NCBI RefSeq assembly: GCF_000830005.1
Contig: NZ_CP010407.1
Span: forward strand, 4,197,001-4,261,000
Direction of reading: 5' to 3'
Length of the DNA stretch: 64,000 nt
Origin: Streptomyces vietnamensis
GTDB taxonomy: Bacteria; Actinomycetota; Actinomycetes; Streptomycetales; Streptomycetaceae
The notes beneath the pieces are model-generated. The model was not told where the DNA came from. It did not search any database and was given only the letters and a program-made list of their open reading frames with translations. Positions 23,755 to 31,937 of the stretch are shown piece by piece; the stretch's first letter is position 1, and each line of letters opens with the position of its first letter. A program made the position numbers and the translations under genes.

Positions 23755-25056
23755 TCACCGCGCCGAGGCGGCGAACTCCCGGATGCTGCCCGTCACATGG
23801 TCGATCATCGCGTCCGTCAGGCTCGGGTGGACGCCCACCCACAGGGTGTGCTCGGTGATGACGTCGGAGTTGGCCAGCTCGCCCACCACCCGGAACTCAC
23901 GGCCCTGGTAGGCAGGGTGGCGCGTCAGATTGCCGCCGAACAGCCGCCGGGTGCCGATGGCCCGGGAGGCCAGGAAGCCCTCCAGATCGCGCCGGGTGAA
24001 CGGCGCGTCGGGCAGCACGGTGAGCACGAAACCGAACCAGCTGGGGTCGCTGTGCTCCGTCGCCCGGGGCAGCAGCAGCCCGGGGACCTCCGCGAGCCCC
24101 TCGTACATCCGCTGCCAGTTGGCCCGGCGGGCCTTGCCGAACGAGTCGAGCCTGGTCAGCTGGCTGACGCCGAGCGCCGCCTGGATGTCGGTGGCCTTCA
24201 GGTTGTAGCCGAGGTGCGTGAAGATGTACTTGTGGTCGTAGCCGTGCGGCAGCGTCCCCAGCTGGTAGTCGAAGCGTTTGAAGCAGGTGTTGTCCTGGCC
24301 CGGCTCGCACCAGCAGTCCCGGCCCCAGTCCCGCAGCTGCTCCACGATCCGCGCCAGCGCCAGGTTCCGGGTCAGGACGCAGCCGCCCTCGCCCGTGGTG
24401 ATGTGGTGCGCCGGGTAGAAGCTGGTCGTCGTCAGATCGCCGAAGGTGCCGGTCAGCCGGCCGCGGTGGTACGAGCCGACCGCGTCGCAGTTGTCCTCCA
24501 CGAGGTACAGGCCGTGTTCGGCGGCGATCGCGGCGATGTCGGCCACCGGGAAGGGGTTGCCCAGCGCGTGCGCGATCATGATCGCCTTCGTCCGCGGGCC
24601 GACCGCGGCGAGGACCCGCTCCGCGGTCGTGTTGTACGTACCGAGCTCGACGTCGACGAAGACGGGGACCAGGCCGTTCTGGATGATCGGGTTGACCGTC
24701 GTCGGGAATCCGGCCGCCACGGTGATCACCTCGTCACCGGGGCGCAGTCTGCGCTCGCCCAGCGTGTGGGAGGTGAGCGAGGTCAGGGCGAGGAGGTTCG
24801 CCGACGAACCGGAGTTGGTCATGTGCGCCTTGCGCAGGCCGAAGTAGCGGGCGAAGTCGCGCTCGAAGCGCCGGCTGCTGGGCCCGGCCGCGATCCGCAG
24901 GTCGAGCGCCGCCTCGACGAGCGCCACCCGGTCGTTCGCGTCGAGTGTCGCGCCCGCCGGCTGCACCGGCGTCACTCCCGGCACGAACTCCAGGTCCTCC
25001 GTGGCCCGGTGGTACTCGCGCACCTTCGCCAGGATGTGCGTCTTCTCCGCGTCCAT
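23755..25056 (-). CDS. NDP-4-keto-6-deoxyhexose 3-dehydratase (E1-like, PMP-dependent)
   Basis: 433 residues, DegT/DnrJ/EryC1 fold. The key stretch SFYPAHHITTGEGG has His218 where aminotransferases have the PLP-binding Lys, as in E1 (RfbH/AscC) of 3,6-dideoxysugar synthesis. The protein should therefore remove the C3 hydroxyl and not transaminate. Conserved cysteines in DCWCEPGQDNTC may bind the [2Fe-2S] cluster typical of E1 enzymes. No E3 reductase gene is nearby, as in rhodinose pathways where cellular reductases are thought to serve. ATG at 25056; a GTG at 25065 is possible. Confidence 0.92.
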   Translation of the reverse strand: MDAEKTHILAKVREYHRATEDLEFVPGVTPVQPAGATLDANDRVALVEAALDLRIAAGPSSRRFERDFARYFGLRKAHMTNSGSSANLLALTSLTSHTLGERRLRPGDEVITVAAGFPTTVNPIIQNGLVPVFVDVELGTYNTTAERVLAAVGPRTKAIMIAHALGNPFPVADIAAIAAEHGLYLVEDNCDAVGSYHRGRLTGTFGDLTTTSFYPAHHITTGEGGCVLTRNLALARIVEQLRDWGRDCWCEPGQDNTCFKRFDYQLGTLPHGYDHKYIFTHLGYNLKATDIQAALGVSQLTRLDSFGKARRANWQRMYEGLAEVPGLLLPRATEHSDPSWFGFVLTVLPDAPFTRRDLEGFLASRAIGTRRLFGGNLTRHPAYQGREFRVVGELANSDVITEHTLWVGVHPSLTDAMIDHVTGSIREFAASAR

Positions 25057-25150
25057 CGGATCCACTGGCCTTTCGCTGGGCTGACAGGGAGCGCGGCGCG
25101 GACGTGCCACCGCGGACCCCGTCACCCTGGGGCCGTCCGCTAGCCGCCGA

Positions 25151-26116
25151 CTAGCCGGTCGCTAGCCCGCCGCTGGGCCCCTGCTCGAGCCCCGCTGGAA
25201 GCCCGCTGGAAGCCCCGGCCACCGCCTCCCACAGCCCCCGCAGCGATTCCTCCGGGTCGCGCACCGCCCGCCAGCCGAGGAGCTCCCCGGCGACCTCGTG
25301 GGACGGTCCCGGCTCCACCCCGGACAGGCCGCCGGGCGGTGTGTGACCCGGCTCCGGGAGGCGCTCCTCCACGCGCGCGGGCACCCCGCTGAGCCGGATG
25401 AGCGTGTCGAGGAGCTCCCGTACGTCGACCGGGCGGCCCGTGCCCAGATCGAGGGACCGGCCGCCCGTCCGCGAGGCGGCGGGCGGCGCGGTGGACGCGA
25501 GCACGGCGTCGGCGGCGTCCCGTACGTCGAGGAACTCACGGCGCTCGCGCACCGCGAGGGTCGTCACGGTCACGGCTTCGCCGGTGCGCGCGGCCCGGGC
25601 GAGCCGCGCGGCGACCCCGCCCAGGAAACTGCCCTCGGGGGTGCCCGGACCCAGCAGGTTCGGCAGCCGCAGCACCGTACCGCCCGCCGCCGTCACACAC
25701 GCGGTGGCCGCCGCCTTCGTACGGCCGTAGACGGTCGTCGCCGCGTGCTCGTGCACGCTGCCGAGCTGGACGAACCGGGGCGCGAGGGCTCCCAGAGCGG
25801 TCACGGCCGTCATGAGCCGGAGCACCGCTTCCTCGTTGGCCCGGGCCATCTCCTCCTCGCTCGCGCCCCACACCGCGCCGGCGGCGTTGACCACCACCCG
25901 CGGCGCCAGCGCGGCCAGTTCGTCCGTCAGCCGTCCCGGCCCGGCCCGCACCAGGTCGACGGTGTGCGCCGTGACCCCTCTGGGTGCCCGGGCGCGCCGG
26001 GACCAGGCGTGCACCTCCCAGCCGGCGGCCAGGAACGCGGCGCACACATGCCCTCCGACGAATCCGCTGCCGCCGAGGACGAGCACACACGGCGCGGAGC
26101 GGGGACGGGATGCCAT
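25151..26116 (-). CDS. NDP-hexose 4-ketoreductase, extended SDR
   Basis: 321 residues from the ATG at 26116 with GGAAGG upstream. The cofactor motif is LVLGGSGFVGGHV and the catalytic pair sits in VYGRTKAAATA (Tyr, Lys), with LGSVHEHA before it. The family reduces the 4-keto group of deoxysugars late in the pathway; its face selectivity would decide between rhodinose and amicetose and cannot be read from sequence. The C-terminus is Gly/Ser-rich. It precedes the 3-dehydratase gene on the minus strand with a gap of about 94 bp. Confidence 0.88.
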   Translation of the reverse strand: MASRPRSAPCVLVLGGSGFVGGHVCAAFLAAGWEVHAWSRRARAPRGVTAHTVDLVRAGPGRLTDELAALAPRVVVNAAGAVWGASEEEMARANEEAVLRLMTAVTALGALAPRFVQLGSVHEHAATTVYGRTKAAATACVTAAGGTVLRLPNLLGPGTPEGSFLGGVAARLARAARTGEAVTVTTLAVRERREFLDVRDAADAVLASTAPPAASRTGGRSLDLGTGRPVDVRELLDTLIRLSGVPARVEERLPEPGHTPPGGLSGVEPGPSHEVAGELLGWRAVRDPEESLRGLWEAVAGASSGLPAGLEQGPSGGLATG

Positions 26117-26266
26117 GTCAGGGCCTTCCTTCAGGGCTGCTGCCGGGGCCCGAGCCTTCCAGGGCGGCCTGTAGTCCCGCTCGAGCGGTCCGCGTGAGGC
26201 TGGCGCGAGGAGCACAGGACCGGGCGACCGGCACCGGCCGCAGGCACTCACAAGGAGCAGACCAGG

Positions 26267-27424
26267 ATGCCGACTCAGCAGTTGACGGCACGGCAGACGT
26301 CGTCCCGCATCGATTCCGCGGCCGTGGTGGTCGCGGCCGCCGGTGTCGCGAAGATCGCCGCGGAGCACGCGCGGGACGCCGAGCGTGATCGCCGGCTCGC
26401 CCCGGAGGTGGTGCGGTCCATGCTGGACGCCGGTTTCGCGCGCCATTTCGTACCGCGTCGGCACGGCGGCGGGTCCGGGACCTTCGAGGAGATCGTGCGG
26501 GCGGTGTCCGTGGTCGGCGAGGGCTGCACCTCGGCCGCCTGGGCGGCGTCGCTGACCGCCTCCCTCGGCCGGATGGCCGCCTACCTTCCCGAGGAGGGAC
26601 AGCGGCGGATCTGGGCAGGGGGCCCGGACGCCCTGATCGTGGGCGCGCTCATGCCGCTGGGCCGGGCCCGGCGTGAGGAGGGCGGCTGGCGGATCGGCGG
26701 CACCTGGCCGTACGTGAGCGTCGTGGACTACGCGGACTGGGCGCTGGTGTGCGCGATGACGACCGAGGACCGGCCGACCGCCCGGTTCTTCGCCGTGCCG
26801 CGCGGCGACTGGCGCACCGAGGACACGTGGTCGTCGGTCGGGATGCGCGGGACCGGCAGCAACACGCTGTCGGTGGAGGGGGTGTTCGTGCCGGACGAGC
26901 TGACCTTCACCCGTGACGCCATCGCCGGCGGTGTCGCCGAGGGCGGGGACGCGCCCTGCCACCGTGTGCCCCTCAAGGCCGTCAACGGGCTGTGCTTCGC
27001 GGCCCCTGTCCTCGGCGCCGCGCGGGCCGCCCTGGCGGCCTGGCGGGAGGGCACGGCACCCCGCCACACCTCGGCGTCCGGCGGTCTGGACAGTGCGGCG
27101 GCGGTCGTCCTCGGCCGCGCGGCGGGCGAGGCGGACGCGGCGGCGCTGCTCCTGGAGGCGGCGGCCCGTGCCGCCGACAGCGGAGAGGTCACCGCCTTCG
27201 ACGTGGCCCGCAGCGGCCGGGACTGCGCGCTCGCGGCCGAACTCGCCACGTCCGCCGTGGACCGCCTGTTCGCCTCCGCGGGGACCCGCGCCCACCAGGA
27301 CGCGGCCCCGCTCCAGCGCCACTGGCGGGACGCGCACACGGCGTCCGGCCACGTGGTGCTGGCCTTCTCCGCCGCGGCCGAGTCGTACGCCCGCGAACTC
27401 CACCCGCCGCAGCCCGCGAACTGA
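26267..27424 (+). CDS. Two-component flavin-dependent monooxygenase, ActVA-ORF5-like
   Basis: 385 residues with an acyl-CoA dehydrogenase fold. Diagnostic stretches are GFARHFVPRRHGG, AAWAASLTASLGRMAAYLPEEGQ, ALIVGALMPLGRA, GTWPYVSVVDYADWALVC and GMRGTGSNTLSVEGVFVPD, and the C-terminal RFWRD-like QRHWRDAHTASGHV. These match my recollection of ActVA-ORF5, which hydroxylates C6 and C8 of the actinorhodin precursor with FMNH2 from ActVB. The matching reductase is at the far left of the cluster (8189-8722). ATG with AAGGAG upstream. Confidence 0.92.
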   Translation: MPTQQLTARQTSSRIDSAAVVVAAAGVAKIAAEHARDAERDRRLAPEVVRSMLDAGFARHFVPRRHGGGSGTFEEIVRAVSVVGEGCTSAAWAASLTASLGRMAAYLPEEGQRRIWAGGPDALIVGALMPLGRARREEGGWRIGGTWPYVSVVDYADWALVCAMTTEDRPTARFFAVPRGDWRTEDTWSSVGMRGTGSNTLSVEGVFVPDELTFTRDAIAGGVAEGGDAPCHRVPLKAVNGLCFAAPVLGAARAALAAWREGTAPRHTSASGGLDSAAAVVLGRAAGEADAAALLLEAAARAADSGEVTAFDVARSGRDCALAAELATSAVDRLFASAGTRAHQDAAPLQRHWRDAHTASGHVVLAFSAAAESYARELHPPQPAN

Positions 27425-27515
27425 CCCCGGTCGGCGCCCGCCGCCGCGGGCGCCCTCACCACCCCGGTCGGCGCCCGCCGCCGCGGGCGCCCTCACCACC
27501 CCGGTCCCGCGCCCG
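27425..27515. repeat. Tandemly duplicated hairpin terminator
   Basis: A 37-bp unit occurs twice without gap (27425-27461 and 27462-27498), and a third partial copy begins at 27499. Each full unit contains ggcgcccgc-cgcc-gcgggcgcc, a perfect 9-bp stem. The array lies between the convergent monooxygenase and soxR genes and probably ends both transcripts; it arose by local duplication. Confidence 0.85.
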
Positions 27516-27564
27516 CGCCCGCTCCAGCACCCGCCGCCCCGGTCCCGCGCCCGCCCCGTTCCCC

Positions 27565-28122
27565 TCAGTCCTGCGGGCCGTCCTGGCAGCTGGGGCTCGT
27601 GCCGCCGCACGGGTCCGCCGTGGGGGCGCGGTGCCGGCGGCCGCGGGCCGCCGCCCCCGTCGGCTCGCGCAGGAGCCTGCGCGGCCCGGGGCCCTCCTCG
27701 CCGAGCTCGTCGTACGGGTTCGTCAGCGGGCAGTCCCGTACCGAGAGACAGCCGCAGCCGATGCAGTCCTCCAGGCCGTCGCGCAGCGCGAGGAGCTGCT
27801 CGATGCGCGCGTTGAGATCCGCGCGCCAGCGCTGCGAGAGCCGCGCCCAGTCGTCCCGGTTGGGCGTGCGCCCCTCGGGCAGCTCGGCCAGCGCGTCGGC
27901 GACCGTGCTCAGGGGGATGCCCATGCGCTGGGCGACCCGGATCACCGAGATGCGGCGCAGCGTGTCCCGGGTGTAGCGGCGCTGGTTGCCGGGCGTGCGG
28001 CGGCTCTTGATGAGCCCCTTGGACTCGTAGAAGTGCAGGGCCGTGACCGCGACGCCGCTGCGTGCCGACAGCTGTCCGACGGTGAGCTCGGTGAGGTGGT
28101 ACGCGGGCCGGGCGACGGTCAT
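27565..28122 (-). CDS. soxR: Redox-sensing MerR-family activator SoxR
   Basis: 185 residues. MerR helix-turn-helix ([26 protein letters not shown]), dimerisation helix, and the [2Fe-2S] ligands Cys120, Cys123, Cys125 and Cys131 in [12 protein letters not shown]. Streptomyces SoxR is known to be switched on by redox-active quinones such as actinorhodin, driving export and detoxification genes. Here it sits inside a BIQ-type cluster. The ATG follows the frnE stop by one base, so the two form an operon behind the SoxR box at 28790. The C-terminal ~50 residues are a variable Pro/Arg tail. Confidence 0.96.
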   Translation of the reverse strand: MTVARPAYHLTELTVGQLSARSGVAVTALHFYESKGLIKSRRTPGNQRRYTRDTLRRISVIRVAQRMGIPLSTVADALAELPEGRTPNRDDWARLSQRWRADLNARIEQLLALRDGLEDCIGCGCLSVRDCPLTNPYDELGEEGPGPRRLLREPTGAAARGRRHRAPTADPCGGTSPSCQDGPQD

Positions 28123-28123
28123 G

Positions 28124-28747
28124 TCAGCCGGCCTCCACCAGGGCCTGGTGCAGCTGGTCCACCGAGGGGACGCCGGTGGTGACCCGTACGCCGTCGACGA
28201 AGATCGTCGGAACGCCGGTGACCCCGCGGCGGACAGCGAGCCGCTCGTCCTCGCGTACGTCCTCGCCGTAGGCGTCCGTCGCCAGGACCTCCGTGACGCG
28301 GTCGGCGTCGAGCCCGGCGGCGGTCGCGGTGCGCAGCAGGACCTCGTGGTCCGCCACGTTCTGCTGTTCCGTCAGATAGGTGCGGAACAGCTCGCTCTTC
28401 ATCCGGTGCGAGAGACCGTCCTCGGCCGCCAGGTGCACCAGGCGCTGCGCGTCGAAGGAGTTCACGGGGCGTACGCCGGTGAGGCGGATGTCGAGCCCCT
28501 CGGCCTCGCCCAGGATCCGGATCTTCTCGAACAGCTCGACCGTCTCCCCGGGTTGGAGTCCGAGCTTCTCCCGCATCATCTCGCCGAGCGTAGCACCGGG
28601 CGTACGGGGCTGGTCGGGACGGAGTTCGAAGCTTCGCCACACCACCTGGGCCTCACGGTCCTCCAGGCGCGCGACCGCCTTGTCGAGGCGCGCTTTGCCG
28701 ATGTAGCACCACGGGCACATGATGTCGGACCAGATCTCGATCTTCAC
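28124..28747 (-). CDS. frnE: FrnE-like DsbA-family thiol oxidoreductase
   Basis: 207 residues from a GTG at 28747. Thioredoxin-like fold with the active site CPWC (Cys11-Cys14) in [15 protein letters not shown], an inserted helical domain and the cis-Pro motif [12 protein letters not shown]. FrnE was first named in the frenolicin cluster, itself a BIQ pathway. A role in thiol/disulfide balance or quinone handling under redox stress is likely (inference). It is the first gene of the frnE-soxR operon and has a SoxR box in its promoter. Confidence 0.92.
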   Translation of the reverse strand: MKIEIWSDIMCPWCYIGKARLDKAVARLEDREAQVVWRSFELRPDQPRTPGATLGEMMREKLGLQPGETVELFEKIRILGEAEGLDIRLTGVRPVNSFDAQRLVHLAAEDGLSHRMKSELFRTYLTEQQNVADHEVLLRTATAAGLDADRVTEVLATDAYGEDVREDERLAVRRGVTGVPTIFVDGVRVTTGVPSVDQLHQALVEAG

Positions 28748-28789
28748 GGACGCTCTCTCCCCACTTCCGGTAATACCTCTCAGGCTGCA

Positions 28790-28809
28790 ACCTCGAGTGC
28801 GCTGGAGGT
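28790..28809 (-). promoter_or_regulatory. SoxR box in the frnE-soxR promoter
   Basis: acctcgagtgcgctggaggt is a near-perfect 20-bp palindrome with one mismatch between its arms, in the form of SoxR boxes (CCTCxAG-N4-CTxGAGG). Read on the minus strand it begins at a TTGACC -35 element and occupies the long spacer, as in classic SoxR/MerR promoters. The frnE start codon lies about 45 bp downstream. Confidence 0.88.
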
Positions 28810-28893
28810 CAAGCGCGCTCGAGGTCCGTGCACCGAAAACGCGCCGGCCGGCCCCGTTCGGGGACCGGCCGGCGCGGCGCACGCGCGGAACCG

Positions 28894-29502
28894 CTACTTG
28901 ACGAGCGTCTTGGCGAGCGCGATCGGCTGGTCGGGCCAGCAGGCGAGCTGGGCCTCGCCGTTCCAGTTCGGGGAGAGGAAGGTCCAGCTGAAGCCCGGGT
29001 CGTCGTGCGAGGTGCCGCCGAAGCGGGTCTCCAGGGTGGTCCGGGTGGAGGGGGCCTTCAGCTTGATGGTGATCTTGGGCAGGTCGAACGGGGTGTTGGC
29101 GACGTACGGGCCGGCGGCGCGCAGCACGGCCTTGGTGCCGTCTATCTGCAGCTCCGGGGTGCCCGCGGCGCCGCCGTCGGCGACCTGGTAGGAGACGACC
29201 GTCGCGCCGGCCGGCAGCTTGAACTGCAGGGCGACGTTCTTGACCTCCTTGTTGTAGGCCGGGTTCGGGGTGATCGGGGCCGGGTCGAGGGTGACGTCGA
29301 AGGTCGCCCCCGGGCGGACGGTCTCAGGGGCCACTGCGTCCACGTAGACGGAGTAGGCGAGGCCGGTCACGGTGCCGACCCGGCAGTCGAAGTAGGTCTT
29401 CACCGGAGCGGCCTGGGCGCCGGACGTGGTGGCCGCGACACCGGCCAGGGCCAGCGGGACGGCGATCGCGGCGGTGCGGGCACGGCTGCGCAGTGCGGAC
29501 AT
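28894..29502 (-). CDS. Secreted protein of unknown function
   Basis: 202 residues. A clear signal peptide (ARTAAIAVPLALAGVAATTSGAQA, cleavage near residue 31) leads into a ~170-residue extracellular domain rich in beta-strand patterns (YFDCRVGTVTGLAYSVYVD, ATFDVTLDPAPITPNP, FDLPKITIKLKAP). Two Cys residues (in FDCRVG and LACWPD) near its ends could form a disulfide. No known domain is recognised. It lies between frnE and rmlB on the same strand, but 112 bp from rmlB and 146 bp from frnE. A secreted protein inside a polyketide cluster is unusual. Confidence 0.7.
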   Translation of the reverse strand: MSALRSRARTAAIAVPLALAGVAATTSGAQAAPVKTYFDCRVGTVTGLAYSVYVDAVAPETVRPGATFDVTLDPAPITPNPAYNKEVKNVALQFKLPAGATVVSYQVADGGAAGTPELQIDGTKAVLRAAGPYVANTPFDLPKITIKLKAPSTRTTLETRFGGTSHDDPGFSWTFLSPNWNGEAQLACWPDQPIALAKTLVK

Positions 29503-29614
29503 GGTGATGGGGTTCCGTTCTCGTCGACGGTGTTCCGCCGGCCGGGTGCCGGCGGCTGGGTGGATGGTGCGGAAGGCGCGCCGGTGCCGACCGACGGCAC
29601 ACGGCGTCCCGTTG

Positions 29615-30580
29615 TCAGGAGACGGGGGCGCGCCAGAATTCGGGGTGGTCGCGGTACCAGTCCACGACCGCCCCCAGTCCGCTCTCGATCGACCAGCGAG
29701 GCGCGTAACCCAGCTCATCGCGGATCTTGGAGTCGTCGATCGCGTAGCGGAAGTCGTGTCCGAGGCGGTCCTCGACATGGCGCACCATGTCCCAGTCCGC
29801 GCCCAGGAGGTCGAGCAGGCGGGCGGTCATCTCGCGGTTGCTCATGCCGCTGCCGCCGCCGATGTTGTAGATCTCGCCGGCCCGGCCCTTGGTGAGGACC
29901 AGGTGCAGGGCCCGGCAGTGGTCGTCCACGTGCAGCCATTCGCGCACGTTGCGGCCGTCGCCGTACAGCGGGACCTTCCGGCCGGTCAGCAGCCGCGTCA
30001 CGAAGTGGGGGATGAGCTTCTCGGGGTGCTGACGGGGCCCGTAGTTGTTGGAGCAGCGGGTGACGCGGACGTCGAGCCCGTGCGTACGGTGGTAGGCCCG
30101 GGCGATCAGGTCGCTGGAGGCCTTGGACGCGGCGTAGGGCGAGTTGGGCAGCAGCGGGCTGTCCTCGGTCCAGGTGCCGCTGTCCACCGAGCCGTACACC
30201 TCGTCGGTGGAGACGTGCAGGACCCGGTCCACCCCGGTGTGCAGGGCGGCGTCGAGCAGCTGCTGGGTGCCCATGACGTTCGTACGGACGAACTCGCCGG
30301 GGCCGGTGAGGGAGCGGTCGACGTGGGACTCGGCCGCGAAGTGCACGATCGCGTCGTGGCCCGGGAGGACGCGGTCGAGGAGGCCCCGGTCGCAGATGTC
30401 GCCCCGGACGAAGTCGAGCCGGCCGTGCTCCTCGGGGAGGTTGTCGCGGCGGCCCGCGTAGGTGAGCCGGTCGACGACCGTGACGTGGACGTCCTCGGTC
30501 TCGGGGTAGGCGCCCGCGAGGATCTGGCGGACGTAGTGCGAGCCGATGAACCCGGCGGCGCCGGTGACCAGGAGCCTCAT
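29615..30580 (-). CDS. rmlB: dTDP-glucose 4,6-dehydratase
   Basis: 321 residues, extended SDR. NAD site GAAGFIGSHYV; family motifs HFAAESHVDRS, STDEVYGS, the catalytic YAASKASSD and RCSNNYGPRQHPEKLIP. It converts dTDP-glucose to dTDP-4-keto-6-deoxyglucose, the common precursor of the deoxysugar. The ATG at 30580 overlaps the thymidylyltransferase stop by 4 bp, so the two opening steps of the sugar pathway are translated together. Confidence 0.96.
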   Translation of the reverse strand: MRLLVTGAAGFIGSHYVRQILAGAYPETEDVHVTVVDRLTYAGRRDNLPEEHGRLDFVRGDICDRGLLDRVLPGHDAIVHFAAESHVDRSLTGPGEFVRTNVMGTQQLLDAALHTGVDRVLHVSTDEVYGSVDSGTWTEDSPLLPNSPYAASKASSDLIARAYHRTHGLDVRVTRCSNNYGPRQHPEKLIPHFVTRLLTGRKVPLYGDGRNVREWLHVDDHCRALHLVLTKGRAGEIYNIGGGSGMSNREMTARLLDLLGADWDMVRHVEDRLGHDFRYAIDDSKIRDELGYAPRWSIESGLGAVVDWYRDHPEFWRAPVS

Positions 30581-31638
30581 GCGGCCACCTCCGCCCGGGT
30601 GTGGTCGCCGATGATGAGCCGGCGGCCGGTGGCCTCGCCGCCGCGCACGTCGGCCGAGCGGCCGATGAGCGAGCCGGACAGGCCGCGCACGCCCTGGATG
30701 GACACGCCGTCGAGGACGATCGAGTCGCGGATGCCGGCGTCCTCGAGCACGCAGTCGCGGCCGAGGGCGGTGTACGGGCCGAGCTCGCTGTCGCGCACGA
30801 CGCTGCCCGCCCCCACCACGAGCGGGCCGACGAGGTGCGAGCGCTCCACGAGGGCCCCGGCCTCGACGACCACGTGCCCTTCGAGGGTGCTGGCCGCGTC
30901 GACCTCGCCCCGGACACCGGGGTGGAGTCCGCGCAGCAGCACCCGGTTGCAGTCGAGCAGGTCGTCGGGGCTGCCGGTGTCCTTCCAGTAGCCGGAGTAC
31001 TCGCCGGCGACGACGCGGTCGCCGCGTTCCACCAGGTACTGGATCGCGTCGGTGATCTCCAGCTCGCCCCGGGCGCTCGGCTCGATGGCGCGGACCGCCT
31101 CGTGCACGGCGGCGGTGAAGAAGTACACGCCGATCACGGCGAGGTCGCTGCGCGGCTGCTGCGGCTTCTCGACCAGCGCGCGGACCCGGCCCTCGGCGTC
31201 GACCTCGGCGACGCCGTAGGCGCGCGGGTCGTCCACCTTGGTGAGCAGCAGCCGGGCGGCGGGACGGTCGGCCAGGAAATCGCGGGCGGGCTCGGCGATC
31301 CCGTCGGCGAGGACGTTGTCGCCCAGGTACATCACGAAGTCCTCGTCGCCGAGGAACTCCTCGGCGATGGCGACGGCGTGCGCCAGGCCGAGCGGGGCCT
31401 CCTGCTGGAGGTAGGTGACGTTCAGCCCGTAGGCGGAGCCGTCTCCGACGACGGCGCGGATGTCCTCGGCGCGGTCGCCGACGACGACGGCGACGTCCTC
31501 GACGCCGATGGCGCGGACGTTCTCCAGGCAGTGCGTCAGGATCGGCTTGTTGGCGACGGGCACCAGCTGTTTGGGCATGGAATAGGTGAAGGGACGCAGT
31601 CTGGTCCCCATCCCTCCGGACAGAATCAGTGCCTTCAT
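30577..31638 (-). CDS. rmlA: Glucose-1-phosphate thymidylyltransferase, long (StrD-like) type
   Basis: 353 residues. Nucleotidyltransferase signature LSGGMGTRLRPFTYSMPKQLVPVANKPI, then DVAVVVGD, YLGDNVL and EKPQQPRSDLAVIGVYFF, followed by a left-handed beta-helix C-terminal domain (hexapeptide-like LVGPLVVGAGSVV). The long form with the beta-helix tail is typical of secondary-metabolite pathways. It makes dTDP-glucose from glucose-1-phosphate and dTTP. First gene of the rmlA-rmlB pair. Confidence 0.96.
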   Translation of the reverse strand: MKALILSGGMGTRLRPFTYSMPKQLVPVANKPILTHCLENVRAIGVEDVAVVVGDRAEDIRAVVGDGSAYGLNVTYLQQEAPLGLAHAVAIAEEFLGDEDFVMYLGDNVLADGIAEPARDFLADRPAARLLLTKVDDPRAYGVAEVDAEGRVRALVEKPQQPRSDLAVIGVYFFTAAVHEAVRAIEPSARGELEITDAIQYLVERGDRVVAGEYSGYWKDTGSPDDLLDCNRVLLRGLHPGVRGEVDAASTLEGHVVVEAGALVERSHLVGPLVVGAGSVVRDSELGPYTALGRDCVLEDAGIRDSIVLDGVSIQGVRGLSGSLIGRSADVRGGEATGRRLIIGDHTRAEVAA

Positions 31639-31776
31639 GGCAACCCTTCACTCCCGCCTTGGGCCCTTGCCTCGGTTACGGGGACGATTCTGCGAAGCCG
31701 ACCTAGAGGGCCGGTCCAATCCAGCTGGACCCGGCGCGGGACCTTCCCGTACGAGCGTGCCCGGGCGAACACGGAG

Positions 31777-31804
31777 AAGGGGGCCGGCACGGGCCGGCCC
31801 CCTT
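31777..31804 (-). terminator. Hairpin downstream of the MFS exporter gene
   Basis: aagggggccgg (31777 on) and ccggccccctt (to 31804) form an 11-bp stem with a short loop. It lies in the 299-bp gap between the MFS stop and the rmlA start, isolating the SoxR-controlled exporter transcript from the sugar genes downstream. Nothing else I can name is visible in this gap. Confidence 0.75.
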
Positions 31805-31937
31805 CGTGGACGCGCGCGACGGGGGAATGGCGCGCGTCCGTACGGGGGCGTGCTCGCCCGCCGGTGGGGCGGGCGGCACGCGGGTGCGCGGCGGGGGTCC
31901 CGGGGTGCTGGCCCCGAGGTCCCGGCGCGGTGATCGG

